NCBI RefSeq assembly: GCF_028372415.1
Contig: NC_092873.1
Coordinates: 355,970,128-356,034,127, forward strand
Length of the DNA: 64,000 nt
Direction: 5' to 3'
Origin: Notamacropus eugenii
Taxonomy: Eukaryota; Chordata; Mammalia; Diprotodontia; Macropodidae
This document shows positions 43,091-52,740 of this stretch, piece by piece. Numbering within the stretch: position 1 is the stretch's first letter; each line of letters starts with the position of its first letter. The position numbers and the translations under genes are program-made. The notes under the pieces were generated by a model. The model searched no databases, was not told where the DNA came from, and worked only from the letters and a program-made list of their open reading frames with translations.

Positions 43091-44459
43091 GCTGCAACAG
43101 TCTCCTCAGGGGGAGGAACTGAGATTAGTGTCTTCTTGGGCAAACCAGGCGGCCTTCCAGCCACCAGGCGCTGAATTCAGGAAGCCTGGTCTTCCTTCCC
43201 CAGACTTCAAGGATTCCCGAATTCAGAGTGAGGGGCTCCCAGGCAGGGGAGGAAGGGAGGTGCTGATGGTTTCCTGGAAAGGGAAGAGGGGGACTTTGTT
43301 TCCAAGAACAACTGGGGTAGTGTCAGTATGCATGGCCTTTGTCTCCTGGTCTGGGAGGGAGAGGCAGATAGCCCAGGAGGGGAGTGAAGGCTACCAAGGC
43401 AGAGCTGAGAGCAAGGTCATTGTGCTGGTAGGCTCTTGTCCTCAGCCTCTCTCAGGGAGGGGGGAGATGGCAGGAAAACCAGGACAAAAGAACCTCGGAG
43501 AAAACAGGCCCTTCTTCCTCCCCATTCGTCCTCCATCCCTCCCTCATCCCTTTCCCCATCACAGTTTTTCTTCTCTGACTTTCTCTACAGAGTCAGAAGT
43601 CTGGTTTTGGGCAGAGGTGAGTGGTCAGAGGTCAGGCTACTCTGCCATAGCTGTGTTGTCCAAATGCCTACATGACCTTCCAAATAAAAGGGTTAGGGGA
43701 TGTGGGGTTGAGTGGGAATCAAGGAGATGAGAGAAGCTGGGAAGGGCATGGGGAACTGGGATGGGGGTCAGTCTGTATAGGAGGGATCTCTGCTGGTGCC
43801 TCGAGACTACAGCCTGCCTAAAGCCTCCTTCCCCAATTCTGCTCCCAGAAATCTCCTCCCCACGGCAGGGAGCTGGGGACCTGTCCATTTGATTTGAACC
43901 AGATGGACCTGCTTACAGCATTTCCTGGCCTGCTCCTCCCCACTGTCTCTCACTGGCCTCCTGGCCACCTTGACCTGTGCCCCTTCTCAGGGCTTGGGGA
44001 GGGGAATGGAGCCAAGGAAATTGGACAAGGGTGTTGAAGTGGACCTGAAGGGCTGTTGTTCCCCAGCTCGTTATTAGGAAGGGTGAAGGCCTACTCACCG
44101 TCCTCTTGCCTCTTGCCAAGGTCTAGACCAGCTGGCTGGCTAGCTGCCTGGACACATTTTAGCTTTGTCTGGCTAATAGGAATGGAGAGGGGGTAGGTTG
44201 GAAGCAATATTACAGAAAGAGCAAGGAATATCCCCTTCATTCTGTTCTAGAGCTTTTCACTGCCCCCCCTCTTGTGTTGGGGTGGGAGGGGAAGAATCTT
44301 TATCTTACTACCTATTTCCTGGTAATCTATACCCTCAAATTTTCTTTTTCTGTCCACGTCCAGGTTATGTTGTCGGGCAAAGGGGACTCAGAATTTGGGG
44401 AGTGATCCCAGCTGTTTATTTGTGAGCTGACTTTGGCAGGCTGGGATGGGGGGTGTTTG
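43091..44459. other. Repeat-free GC-rich intergenic DNA
   Basis: 1.4 kb with no transposon remnant, which is unusual here. The long open + frame through it (to 43730) lacks any domain or coding-like composition. Confidence 0.4.
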
Positions 44460-44760
44460 TGGGGAGTGGTTGAATGAATTATCTGACGCCACTAAAAATT
44501 CCTCCCTGGTCCCCTCACGTGCATCGAAGGGAATATCATTTTCAGGGGAGGGGGGATTTGAGGGACCAGGGCTGGGGCTGGGCATGAGCTTGGAGGGAGT
44601 GTTCATTGTAGTTTCAAAAACTGGCATCAGGCGCTATACAGATGGCTTCTCAGCTGCAGCCCCTGCCTCTGCGGGCCAGCACAAACCTCTTACAGCTTTA
44701 TTTCCATCCGACAATGACAACGTGAGCTGAATAAAATACAAAGACACAGACAGGGAGAGC
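44460..44760. promoter_or_regulatory. Candidate conserved non-coding element 2
   Basis: Repeat-free segment with 'gaatgaattatctgacgcca', 'cgaagggaatatcattttca', 'ctttatttccatccgacaat' and 'gacaacgtgagctgaataaa'. It contains homeodomain-like and SOX-like (ACAAT) cores. Evidence is absence of repeats and motif density only. Confidence 0.3.
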
Positions 44761-44804
44761 GGGAGAGATGCTGAGCCAGAGCTGGGCTGTAGCAGGCAGA
44801 GGAT

Positions 44805-44960
44805 CGTTAGTTTCAGATAACAGAATTTAGAAGCAGCCTTGGACAAGATCATCCAATCCAACTCTCTAGTATTGGTTTCCTTCGTCCCCCCAATCATGTT
44901 TCAAATGAGGAAACTGAGGCTCAGAGTGGTTAAGTGAATTGACCAATATTACCTAGATGG
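44805..44960 (-). repeat. THER1-like SINE
   Basis: 'gacaagatcatccaatccaa', 'caaatgaggaaactgaggct' and 'gtggttaagtgaattgacca'. Confidence 0.7.
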
Positions 44961-45189
44961 CAAGAACTTTGCAAAATCTAGCGTTCGTTGTACTTACCAG
45001 GCTGCCTTTCTAAGAACAAAATGGCCTTCAGTAGCATCAGAAATTCCCAGGGCAGTCAAGCTTGAGCCAAGGTAGACTGTCTCCTGGAGGCCCTGGTTCT
45101 TCCATAAGCAAGCTATGTGCTCTGGGTTGTGTGGGAAGTGGGGCTGGAGGGGTTGTGTCATTGAAAGGAGGGAATGCAGCCCTACCTCC

Positions 45190-45360
45190 ACCCAGGGGAA
45201 ATTGGAGCCGACTGCTCAGGAAATAAATTTAATTTTCCAGCATCTTAGAAGGTTCGTTGGACAATAGAGAAATTTTCTTTTTCTGTTTCCAAAGATATAA
45301 AAGTCCAATAAAGCAAAATTTAAAAAAAGCTTCCCAAATTGCCCTTGGCTGAATCTTTTC
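45190..45360. promoter_or_regulatory. Candidate conserved non-coding element 3
   Basis: AT-rich single-copy island ('aggaaataaatttaattttc', 'ttccaaagatataaaagtcc', 'aataaagcaaaatttaaaaa') bounded by GC-rich sequence. Contains TTTAATT and a GATA-type 'agatataaa' context. Function inferred only. Confidence 0.3.
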
Positions 45361-45744
45361 TCAGTTTGGCTTCTAGGCCCTTTGAAAGGATGGTTTGCTG
45401 GGCTTGATGACGCCGAGACTGGGGAAAGGGGGAGGGAAGGCCTTGGGGGCTTCAGGGCTATATACTGATTGGGGCTGTCGGGGGAAGGTCAGACCAGGCC
45501 AAAGGGAGTGTGAGACTGGAGCCAGGGTAGTCTGGCCATGGGCTATTACAGGGAATACTAGTCCCCCTCCCCCTCCCGCTTTCCCACCAAAGTCCTTTAG
45601 GTCTGAGCAGGAGAATTCCTTTAATTTAGGAACTAGAATGGGGCCTGGACTTATGATTGAATTGTCCCAGGAAATTCCTGGTGAGAAAACTCACTCCTCC
45701 AGTGCAGGATGGCATTTTTACATTATTTAGAGCTGCTTAGAGAG

Positions 45745-45846
45745 CTCTGAAAGATGAAGTGATTCATCTGATATCACACAGATCCAGGTGTCACAGACTT
45801 GAACCCATCCCTGTTCTCAGACCACTGACTCTATCCACTATGCCAG
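45745..45846 (-). repeat. MIR/THER-like SINE, partial
   Basis: 'gaagtgattcatctgatatc' to 'gactctatccactatgcca'. Confidence 0.6.
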
Positions 45847-45960
45847 TTCCAGTTCAATTGAATTCAATATACACTCACTGAATTGTCATCTGTAAAGCAA
45901 TGTGGATTGGAGCTGGAGATGTAGAGGTTTATAAATTGAAATTCCTACCCTTAGGGAACT

Positions 45961-46018
45961 TTCTGAGACATAAAGGGTGACACTGAAAATTTAACAATAG
46001 GGTCTCAGTTTGAGCTAA
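45961..46018. repeat. 58-bp direct repeat, copy 1
   Basis: Aligns without gaps to 47135-47192 (52 of 58 identical by my count), including the shared run 'gaaaatttaacaatag'. Family unknown. Confidence 0.7.
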
Positions 46019-46138
46019 ATAGCTACCCCCCTGGTAAAGAAAGGGGAGAATTCTCAAACTTTCTCCCTCTCTGTCCCTCCCTCCTCCTTTCCCCATTGTG
46101 TGTTCTTTCCCTTCTGGATGCAGTGGGGCTATGATAGA

Positions 46139-46140
<2 letters not shown>

Positions 46141-46178
<38 letters not shown>
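46141..46178. repeat. (TG)n microsatellite
   Basis: 19 TG units, directly at the 3' tail of the following minus-strand SINE. Confidence 0.95.
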
Positions 46179-46179
<1 letters not shown>

Positions 46180-46420
46180 TTGGTTGTTTCAATCAGGTCT
46201 GACTTTTTGTAAACCGGGATTTCTTGGCCAAGATACTGGAGTGGGTTTGCCATTTCCTTCTCTAGCTCATTTTACAGATGAGGAAACTGAGGCAAACAGG
46301 GTTAAGCGACTTGTACAGGCTCACTCAGTTAATAAGTGTCTGAGACCAGATTTGAACTCAGGAAGATGAGTCTTCCTGACTATGGGCTTGGCACACTATC
46401 CTATGTGCCACCTACCTGGC
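46179..46420 (-). repeat. CORE-SINE
   Basis: 'gttgtttcaatcaggtctga', 'cttggccaagatactggagt', 'gaaactgaggcaaacagggt' and head remnant 'gtgccacctacctggcc'. Confidence 0.9.
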
Positions 46421-46554
46421 CATTATGATAGAATACCCTGCGCTAAGAAAACTGAGTCATCTTCCCTTTCTACCCCTAAACCCAAAGATGTCTGAGTTCA
46501 AATGTGAATGTGAGGTTTTAAGGATTTTTAAATGTTTACTAGACTGCTGAGTAG

Positions 46555-46745
46555 AGATTTGATGTAGTGGTTAGAGAGCTGGCCTGAAGATCCAGGTCCA
46601 GCTGTTGCTTCTGACACCTACTGAATAAGTGACTCTGGGCAAGTCACTTAACTTCTCAGTGATCTAAGTGATTTACCTTGGGCTAGGGAGTTTGTACACT
46701 TGGGTGAGCCTAATACTAATGAAATCATGGGTCCAATCTTTACCT
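46555..46745 (+). repeat. SINE of the same family as the 3' UTR copy
   Basis: 'gtagtggttagagagctggc', 'gactctgggcaagtcactta' and tail 'ctaatgaaatcatgggtcca'. Confidence 0.72.
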
Positions 46746-46774
46746 TTGCTAAGATACTATACAGTTGTCTCTAG

Positions 46775-46910
46775 GAAGTCTGCACAATGGATAGAATTAG
46801 AATGCTGGACCTGGAGTCCTAGGGTTCAAATTCTGACCTCTGACACTTGGTAGTTCTATGACCTTGGGCAGTCGTTTAACCTCTGGTTACCTCAAGCAGC
46901 TTCCTAGACC
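46775..46910 (+). repeat. CORE-SINE, partial
   Basis: 'cacaatggatagaattagaa' and 'ctatgaccttgggcagtcgt'; lacks the 3' tail. Confidence 0.75.
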
Positions 46911-47134
46911 TGTTTTTTACTAAGTCAATTAAAAAAACAAACAGCCACTCCTATTAAATCATCACGGAGTAGTGGAGAGGTGGCCAGGAGTATTCTGGTA
47001 AATGTTTAACAATCATCTTTCTGGGGAAAAAAATGCATCGCAATACACTTTTAAATTTAATCTATATTGTTAACCTTTGCTCTATCACTTTCACAAGTCT
47101 AGACAATCAGCAAAACAGTCAAGTCTTGAGTATA

Positions 47135-47192
47135 TTCTGAGGCATTAACAGTCACACTGAAAATTTAACAATAGGCTCTCAGTTTGAGCTAA
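47135..47192. repeat. 58-bp direct repeat, copy 2
   Basis: Partner of 45961-46018, same orientation, 1,174 bp apart. Confidence 0.7.
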
Positions 47193-47251
47193 TTCCAGCA
47201 TAGAACTGGTTGTATTCTCTTAGAATACTTATCGTTTTGCATGTTGTAGCT

Positions 47252-47325
<74 letters not shown>

Positions 47326-47328
47326 GTT

Positions 47329-47361
<33 letters not shown>

Positions 47362-47428
47362 GTCTATCTGTCTGTCTGTCTATCTGTTTGTCTGTCTGTC
47401 TGTCTATCTATCTGTCTGTCTGTCTACC
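47252..47428. repeat. (TCTA)n/(TCTG)n microsatellite
   Basis: About 177 bp: an 18-unit pure TCTA block followed by mixed TCTG/TCTA blocks, a compound tetranucleotide likely to be polymorphic. Confidence 0.97.
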
Positions 47429-48245
47429 TAGGGTGGGATTTTGCCTACAGCAATTTCTGGAGCCAATAAAAAGACATCAATGATGTCTCATTGGAAGCCT
47501 AACCCATGAGACAACACTACTTCCAGCAGTGAGAATGGGATTTGGTTAAAGTTGGATAACTGTAGGCAGCATATGACCACTCACACATTGAAAATTCTGA
47601 TGTCAGTTAATTCCCCCACTTCCTGAAGTTCACATACAGATAGACGATACTTTCCTGAAGCAAAGAGAGATAGAGGGTCTTCATCAGATGCATACTGAAC
47701 TCCTGAGAATCTGTGAGGCCCAAATATATACAGTGATAAATTCCCCTTCCAATATCTCTATCCCCTAAGACTAAGTCATTTGATAAAATCAAAGTGTTAT
47801 TGAAAGCAAACTTTTTATTTTACAAATGGAATGACTAGCTTAGAGAGGACAGTGCTGTTTAAATTGACAAGTCTCACAGTCTCTCTTAAGACGGAAATTC
47901 TGAGGATTTCTTAGGTGACGCTCGGGGATTGCCTTAGATGTGGAATTTATGACAGAGTTCTGAAAGTGCTGCTTGCTTAAATCAAATTCAATACTTATAA
48001 AGGTGCAAGATAAATCCCTTGCCAGTGAGACTGTATAACATGTCTCAGAAAGGAAAGGAGAAGTGTCTAGTATTAAAGTCATCTACATCCTCCAAAGAGT
48101 TCTTGGCAGTAGGGTCAATAGAACCCTAGGGAAATGTATGTTCCCCAATCAATCAAGAAGTGTTCACTGAGAACCTACTTTGGGACAGGCACTGTTCTAC
48201 GTTCTTAGTATAAAAAGACAAAAATGAAAGTCTAGTCTTCCCAGA
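47429..48245. other. Intergenic, nothing recognised
   Basis: A short L2-like block appears near 48150-48240 ('tcaatcaagaagtgttcact'). No coding signature. Confidence 0.4.
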
Positions 48246-48476
48246 AGGTTAGGTGGTACAATGGTTAGTGTTGGACCTGGAGTCAGGATGACTGGAGCTC
48301 AAATCCAGCCTCAGACACTTCCTATCTGGGTGACCCTGGACAAGTCATTTACTGTTTGACTCCTCAGTTTCTGCATCTATAAAATGGGAATAATAATAGC
48401 ACCTCTCTCCCAAGGTTGTTGTGAAGATAAAATGAGATATTTGTTAAGTGATTTGTAAACGTTAAGATGCTATATT
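48246..48476 (+). repeat. CORE-SINE with MIR-like tail
   Basis: 'taggtggtacaatggttagt', 'cctggacaagtcatttactg' and 'gttgttgtgaagataaaatg'. Confidence 0.85.
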
Positions 48477-48664
48477 AGTCAATCAATAGACATTTATTAA
48501 GTGCCTTCTATGTGCCAGGCACTCTGCTAAGTGCTGGGAATACAAAAGGAGGCAAGAGGCAATCTTTTCCCTCAAGGAACTTATGATCTAATGGAGGAGA
48601 AAATATGCAAACAAATACAAAGCAAGCTATGTAACAGGATAAACAGGAAATAAGTAACAGGGGT

Positions 48665-48678
48665 AAGGCACTAGACTT
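48665..48678. repeat. Target site duplication, left copy
   Basis: 'aaggcactagactt', identical to 52727-52740. Immediately followed by the T-rich start of the inserted element. Confidence 0.92.
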
Positions 48679-48719
48679 TTTGTTTTATAATAGTTTTATT
48701 TATTTAGTTTTAGATTTCA

Positions 48720-49290
48720 ACATTCATTTCCACAAAATTTTAAGTTCCAATTTTTCTCCCCATCTCTCCCCTCCCCCTCCCCCATAACACCTTGAATTCT
48801 GATTACTCCTTCCCTCAATGTGCCCTCCCTTCTATCACACCCCACTCTTCCCTTATCCCTATCTTCTCTCTTTTCTTGTAGGGCAAGATAGATTTCTATA
48901 CTCCATTACCTGTACTTCTTATTTCCCAGTTCTATTCAATAACAATTCTCAACATTCGTTTTTAATACTTTGAATTCCAACTTCTCTCCCTCCCTCTCTC
49001 CCTACCCATCCCCACTGAGAAGGCAAGCAATTTAGTATAGGCTATATATGTGTCATTTTGCAAAAGATTTCTGTAACAGTCATGTTGTATAAGATTAACT
49101 ATATTTCCTTCCATCCTACTCTGTCCCCCCCTTTTTTCTATTCTCTTATTTGATCTTGTCCCTTCCCAAAAGTGTTTACTTCTAGTTACTCCCTTCTCCC
49201 ATTTGCCCTCCTTTCTATCATCCCCCTCACCCCACTTGTCTGCTTCTCCCCTACTTTCCTGTAGTGTAAGATAGATTTTCATACCAAATT
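48720..49290 (-). repeat. Tandemly duplicated segment in the HAL1 3' UTR
   Basis: 48795-48905 and 49185-49285 are diverged copies of each other. Both run 'tactcc' / 'gccctcc' / 'ttctatca' / 'ttctcccctac'-type pyrimidine blocks and end in 'tgtagggcaagatagatttc' versus 'tgtagtgtaagatagatttt'. The 3' UTR is therefore an internal duplication of about 390 bp period. Confidence 0.6.
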
Positions 49291-49719
49291 TAGTAAGCAT
49301 GTTATTCCCTCCTTAAACCATATGTGCAGAGAGTAAGCTTCACTTTTCCCCTCTCACCTCCTCCCCTTTCTCCTCCATTGAAAAAGATTTTTCTTATTTC
49401 TTTTATGAGTTATGGTCTGCCCCATTCCATTTCTCCCTTTCTCCTCCCAATATTTTCCTCTCTCACCCCTTAATTTTATTTTATTTTTTGGATATCATCT
49501 CTTCTGATTCAACTCAACCTGTACTCTTTGTCTATATGTGTGTGTGTGTGTAATCCCTCTACCTACCCAAATACTGAGAAAAGTCTCAAGAGTTACAAAT
49601 ACTATCTTTCCATGTAGGAATGTAAACAGTTCAGTTTTAGAAAGTCCTTTAGGATTTCTCTTTCCTGTTTACCTTTTCATGCTTCTCTTGATTCTTGTGT
49701 TTGAAAGTCAAATTTTCTA

Positions 49720-50438
49720 TTCAGTTCTGGTCTTTTCATCATGAATGCTTGAAAGTCCTCTATATCATTGAATAATCATTTTTTTTTCCCTTGAAGTATT
49801 ATACTCAGTTTTGCTGGGTAGGTGATTCTTGGTTTTAATCCCATTTCCTTTGACTTCTGGAATATCCTATTCCAAGCCTTTTGATCTCTTAATGTAGAAG
49901 CTGCCAGATGCTGTGTTATCCTGATTGTATTTACACAATACTTGAATTGTTTCTTTCTAGCTGCTTGCAATATTTTCTCCTTAGGGAACTCTGAAATTTG
50001 GCCACAATATTCCTCAGAGTTTCTCTTTTTGGGTCTCTTTCAGGAGGTGATTGGTGGATTCTTTCAATATTTATTCTGCCCTCTGGTTCTAGAATATTAG
50101 GGTAGTTTTCCTTGATAATTTCATGAAAGATAATGTCTAGGTTCTTTTTTTGATCATGGCTTTCAGGTAGTCCTATAATTTTTAAATTGTCTCTCCTGGA
50201 TCTATTTTCCAGGTCAGTTGTTTTTCCAATGAGATGTTTCACATCATATTCTATTTTTTCAATCTTTTGGCTTTGTTTTGTAACTTCTTGGTTTATTGTA
50301 TAGTCTTTAGCTTCCCTGAACTCCACTCTCATTTTTAAAGAACTATTTTGTTCAGTGAGCTTTTGAACCTCCTTTTTCATTTGGCTAATTCTCCTTTTTA
50401 AAGTCTTCTTTTCCTCATTGACTTTTTGGACCTCTTTT
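49720..50438 (-). pseudogene. HAL1/L1 ORF1p, coiled-coil C part, RRM and C-terminal domain (broken)
   Basis: Minus-strand translation gives heptad-like coiled coil (EKEVQKVNEEKKTLKRRISQ, EVQKLTEQNSSLK). This is followed by the L1 ORF1 RRM start (RRDNLKIIGLPES) with IFHEIIKENYPNILEPE, IERIHQSPPERDPKRETLRN and IVAKF. After a frameshift near 49990 it continues ILQAARKKQFKY and, further on, KPRITYPAKLSI, the C-terminal RNA-binding domain, ending about 49720 after a stop in the KKK region. L1 ORF1p is a trimeric RNA-binding nucleic-acid chaperone. This copy cannot make a full protein. Confidence 0.85.
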
Positions 50439-50450
50439 TCCAATTCAGTT
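50439..50450. repeat. Target site duplication of nested LINE, left copy
   Basis: 'tccaattcagtt', one mismatch from 51809-51820 'tccaattgagtt'. Both fall at the same place in ORF1. Confidence 0.75.
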
Positions 50451-51808
50451 GGTTGGTTGGTTGTTGTCCTTTGTCTTCAAAGAGGACCAAAATGACATCA
50501 CCATTGTAAAGTGAAATTTCAGTGTGTCTGACTGTGACTGATTAGACCAATACAAGCTTGGAATGTTCTACCACAAGTTGGGCACAGATAGTCCATATGA
50601 ATATTTGGGGTGGATATCCCAAATTTGCAAATTGCTGTCTCAATTCTGCTTTGCTCAAAGAGCACAGCACCTTTTCTTATGTGGGCACACCATTCTGAGA
50701 GGTCCTGTACCAGTATCTCCCATGGTGCACAGTCAAATCCAAAGTTCTTAAGAGAGACCTTGAGAGTGTCCTTGTATAGTTTCTTCTGGCCACCATGTGA
50801 TAGCCTGCCCCATACAAGTTCTCCATAAAATAGTCTTTTTGGCAAGCACACATTTTGCATTCCAACAACATGGCCAGTCCATCAGAGTTGTGCTCTCTGA
50901 AGCATAGTTTGAATACTTGGCAGTTCAGTTCAAGCAAGGACTTCAGCATCTGGTACCTTATCCTGCCAAGTGATCCTCAAAATCTTCCTAAGACAGTTCA
51001 AATGGAAGCGATTCAGTTTCCTGGCATGGTGCTAGTAGACTGTCCATGTTTCACAGATTAGCACAATGGCTCTGTAGACCTTCAGTTTGGTAGTCAGTCT
51101 AATACCTCTTCTCTCCCAAACTTTTCTTTGGAGCCTCCCAAACACTGAACTAGCTCTGGCAATGTGTACATTAACCTCATTGTCAATGTGTACATCCTTG
51201 GAAAGTACACTACCAAGGTAAGTGAACTTATCCACAGTATTCAAAACTTCTCTATTTGTTGCAACTGATGGTTCTATGTAAGGATGGTATGGTGGTGGCT
51301 GATGGAACACCTGTGTTTTGTTTGTTTTTGTACACAATGTTTGTGAATCTGACCAAGGTCTTTGACACTGTTAGTCATGAGGGCTTATGGAAAATTATGT
51401 CAAAATTTGGTTGCTCAGAGAAGTTCATCAATATTGTACATCAGTTTCATGATGTCATGTTTGCCCGGGTTCTGGATAATGGACAAAGCTCTCGTGCCTT
51501 CCCAGTCACCAATGGAGTGAAACAGGGATGTGTGCTTGCTTCCATGCTTTTTAGCATGATGTTCTCAGCCTTGTTGACAAATGCCTTCAATGAGGATGAA
51601 CATGGTATCAAGGTCAACTACCATACTGATGGTAAGCTCTTCAGTTTGAAAAGGCTACAAGCCAAGACCAAAGTGGAGGGAGTGTTGGTGCATGATTTTC
51701 TGTTTGCAGATGATTGTGCACTCAGTGCAGCCTCTAAAGCTGAGGTGCAACAGAGTATGGATCAATTCTCTGCTGCCTGTGCTAATTTTGGCTTAATAAT
51801 AATTAACA
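50451..51808 (-). mobile_element. RTE-like LINE fragment with 5' inversion, nested in HAL1 ORF1
   Basis: 1,358 bp between near-perfect 12-bp duplications. The minus-strand part (51331 down to 50451) encodes the end of a reverse transcriptase: TQVFHQPPP, VDKFTYLGSVLS, then PKRLFYGELVWGRLSHGGQ with a C-terminal C2H2 finger (CPTCGRTF...ISHSQTH). Its 3' end has a short (CCAA)n tail. The remaining part lies inverted on the + strand and encodes the upstream palm region. Endonuclease and the N-terminal half are absent. I place it near RTE-type LINEs by the ORF end and tail; clade assignment is tentative. Confidence 0.75.
51337..51805 (+). pseudogene. Reverse transcriptase palm fragment (inverted 5' segment)
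   Basis: On the + strand: FVNLTKVFDTVSHEGLWKIM, the NGVKQGCVLASMLFSMMF block (RT motif B region), then HDFLFADDCAL with the catalytic FADD at 51703-51714, ending ...ANFGLIIIN. The next expected residues (TKxxKTQVFHQP) are found on the minus strand from about 51331 downward. So the protein is continuous except that this segment is flipped. It is open over about 155 codons without a stop, suggesting it is not very old. Not functional: no start, endonuclease or C terminus in this orientation. Confidence 0.85.
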
Positions 51809-51820
51809 TCCAATTGAGTT
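51809..51820. repeat. Target site duplication of nested LINE, right copy
   Basis: 'tccaattgagtt', matching the uninterrupted HAL1 ORF1 codons for LTQLE. Confidence 0.75.
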
Positions 51821-52060
51821 AGCCTATTTTTAAAGATGTTATTTTCCTCAGCATATTTTGGTTCTCCTTTAGCAAGCTGCTGACTCATTTTTCAAGCTCT
51901 TCCATGGCCTGAGCCCATTTCATATTCATTTTGGAGGTAGTGGAGGCAGAAGCCTTGACTTCCTCTGACAGTATGCATTATTCTTCCTCATCTGAAAGGA
52001 TGGAACAAGATACCTGTTCACAAAGAAAGTAACCTTCTATGGTCTTATTTTTTTTCTCCT
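51821..52060 (-). pseudogene. HAL1/L1 ORF1p N-terminal part
   Basis: Minus-strand frames give KMNMKWAQAMEELEK, then SSLLKENQNML and LK-x-x-LTQL, the coiled-coil start that resumes as LEKEVQKVNEEK beyond the nested LINE. Contains a stop and a small frameshift. Confidence 0.7.
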
Positions 52061-52726
52061 TTTTTGGGCATTTCCCCAGCCAGTTACTTGACTTCTGAAT
52101 CCTTTGTCAAGAGGAGGGTCCTAGTGCTCCTTCTCCCCCCAGGATTATGCTCAGGGCTGAGATTCAGATCAGCTGCTCAGTTCCCCCAGGGGCTTTGGGT
52201 TGAGGTGGGGCTGCCACTCAGGACCAAGGTTCAGGTCCTCTGCTCTATTCCCCCAGAGGCTTTAAGCTGAGCTGCTCAGACAATGGACCCAGGCTGCTTC
52301 CCTGGCCACCATAGCCTTCTGCTTCTGCTGTTGCCTTTGCCACCCAAGGCCAGTGCTAGGGGGCCCCCACTCCCCTCTCTTCCAGCTGGGAAAGCCCTCC
52401 CACACTGTCCTTGGAAGGTTTCTTTGTTGCTTGTGGATTGAGGGAGCTGGGACACTCCCTGCTGGGGATTCTGCCCCAGAGGCCTGTTCCAGTCATGTTC
52501 CTCCTTGTGCAGCACAGCCAGGGCTGGGCTCTGTTCCACTCAGCATCCTGTGGGATAGACCTTTCCTGCCAGCCACCTTTGGCTGGAAATCTCTTTCACT
52601 CTGTCGTTCTGTGGCTTCTGCTGCTCTAGAATTTTTGAAAGTCATTTTTTACAGGTATTTTGAGGGCTATGGGAAAAGTACTAGAGTATATGTGTCTTTC
52701 TACTCTGCCATCTTGGCTCCACCCCC
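52061..52726 (-). other. HAL1 5' UTR
   Basis: GC-richer than the rest of the element, ending at the extreme 5' 'GGGGGTGGAGCCAAGATGGC' (minus strand) next to the target duplication. L1-type 5' UTRs carry an internal promoter, which is not provable here. Confidence 0.65.
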
Positions 52727-52740
52727 AAGGCACTAGACTT
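52727..52740. repeat. Target site duplication, right copy
   Basis: 'aaggcactagactt', perfect partner of 48665-48678. Confidence 0.92.

Larger units (their letters stand above)
48679..52726 (-). mobile_element. HAL1-type (ORF1-only) L1 retroelement, with nested LINE
   Basis: A 4,048-bp insertion bounded by a perfect 14-bp duplication. Read on the minus strand, the 5' end (from 52726) begins 'GGGGGTGGAGCCAAGATGGC', the classic start of an L1-type 5' UTR, so the copy is not 5'-truncated. It then has a 5' UTR, a broken ORF1, and passes directly into a GA-rich 3' UTR with an A-rich end. No ORF2 (endonuclease/reverse transcriptase of L1 type) is present. An L1 with ORF1 and 3' UTR but no ORF2 is the definition of a half-L1, HAL1. 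Subtracting the nested 1.37 kb gives an element of about 2.7 kb. ORF1 has a frameshift and stops, so this copy is inactive and must have been mobilised in trans by an L1. Confidence 0.8.

Noticed and set aside
42939..43730. 263-codon open + strand frame in single-copy DNA
   Set aside because: It begins at a non-ATG codon and crosses the AT-rich candidate regulatory island and GC-rich sequence. It shows no domain, signal peptide or coding-like composition, so I treat it as a chance open frame.
47210..47431. Repetitive Ser-Ile-Tyr-Leu frame
   Set aside because: Translation of the TCTA microsatellite.
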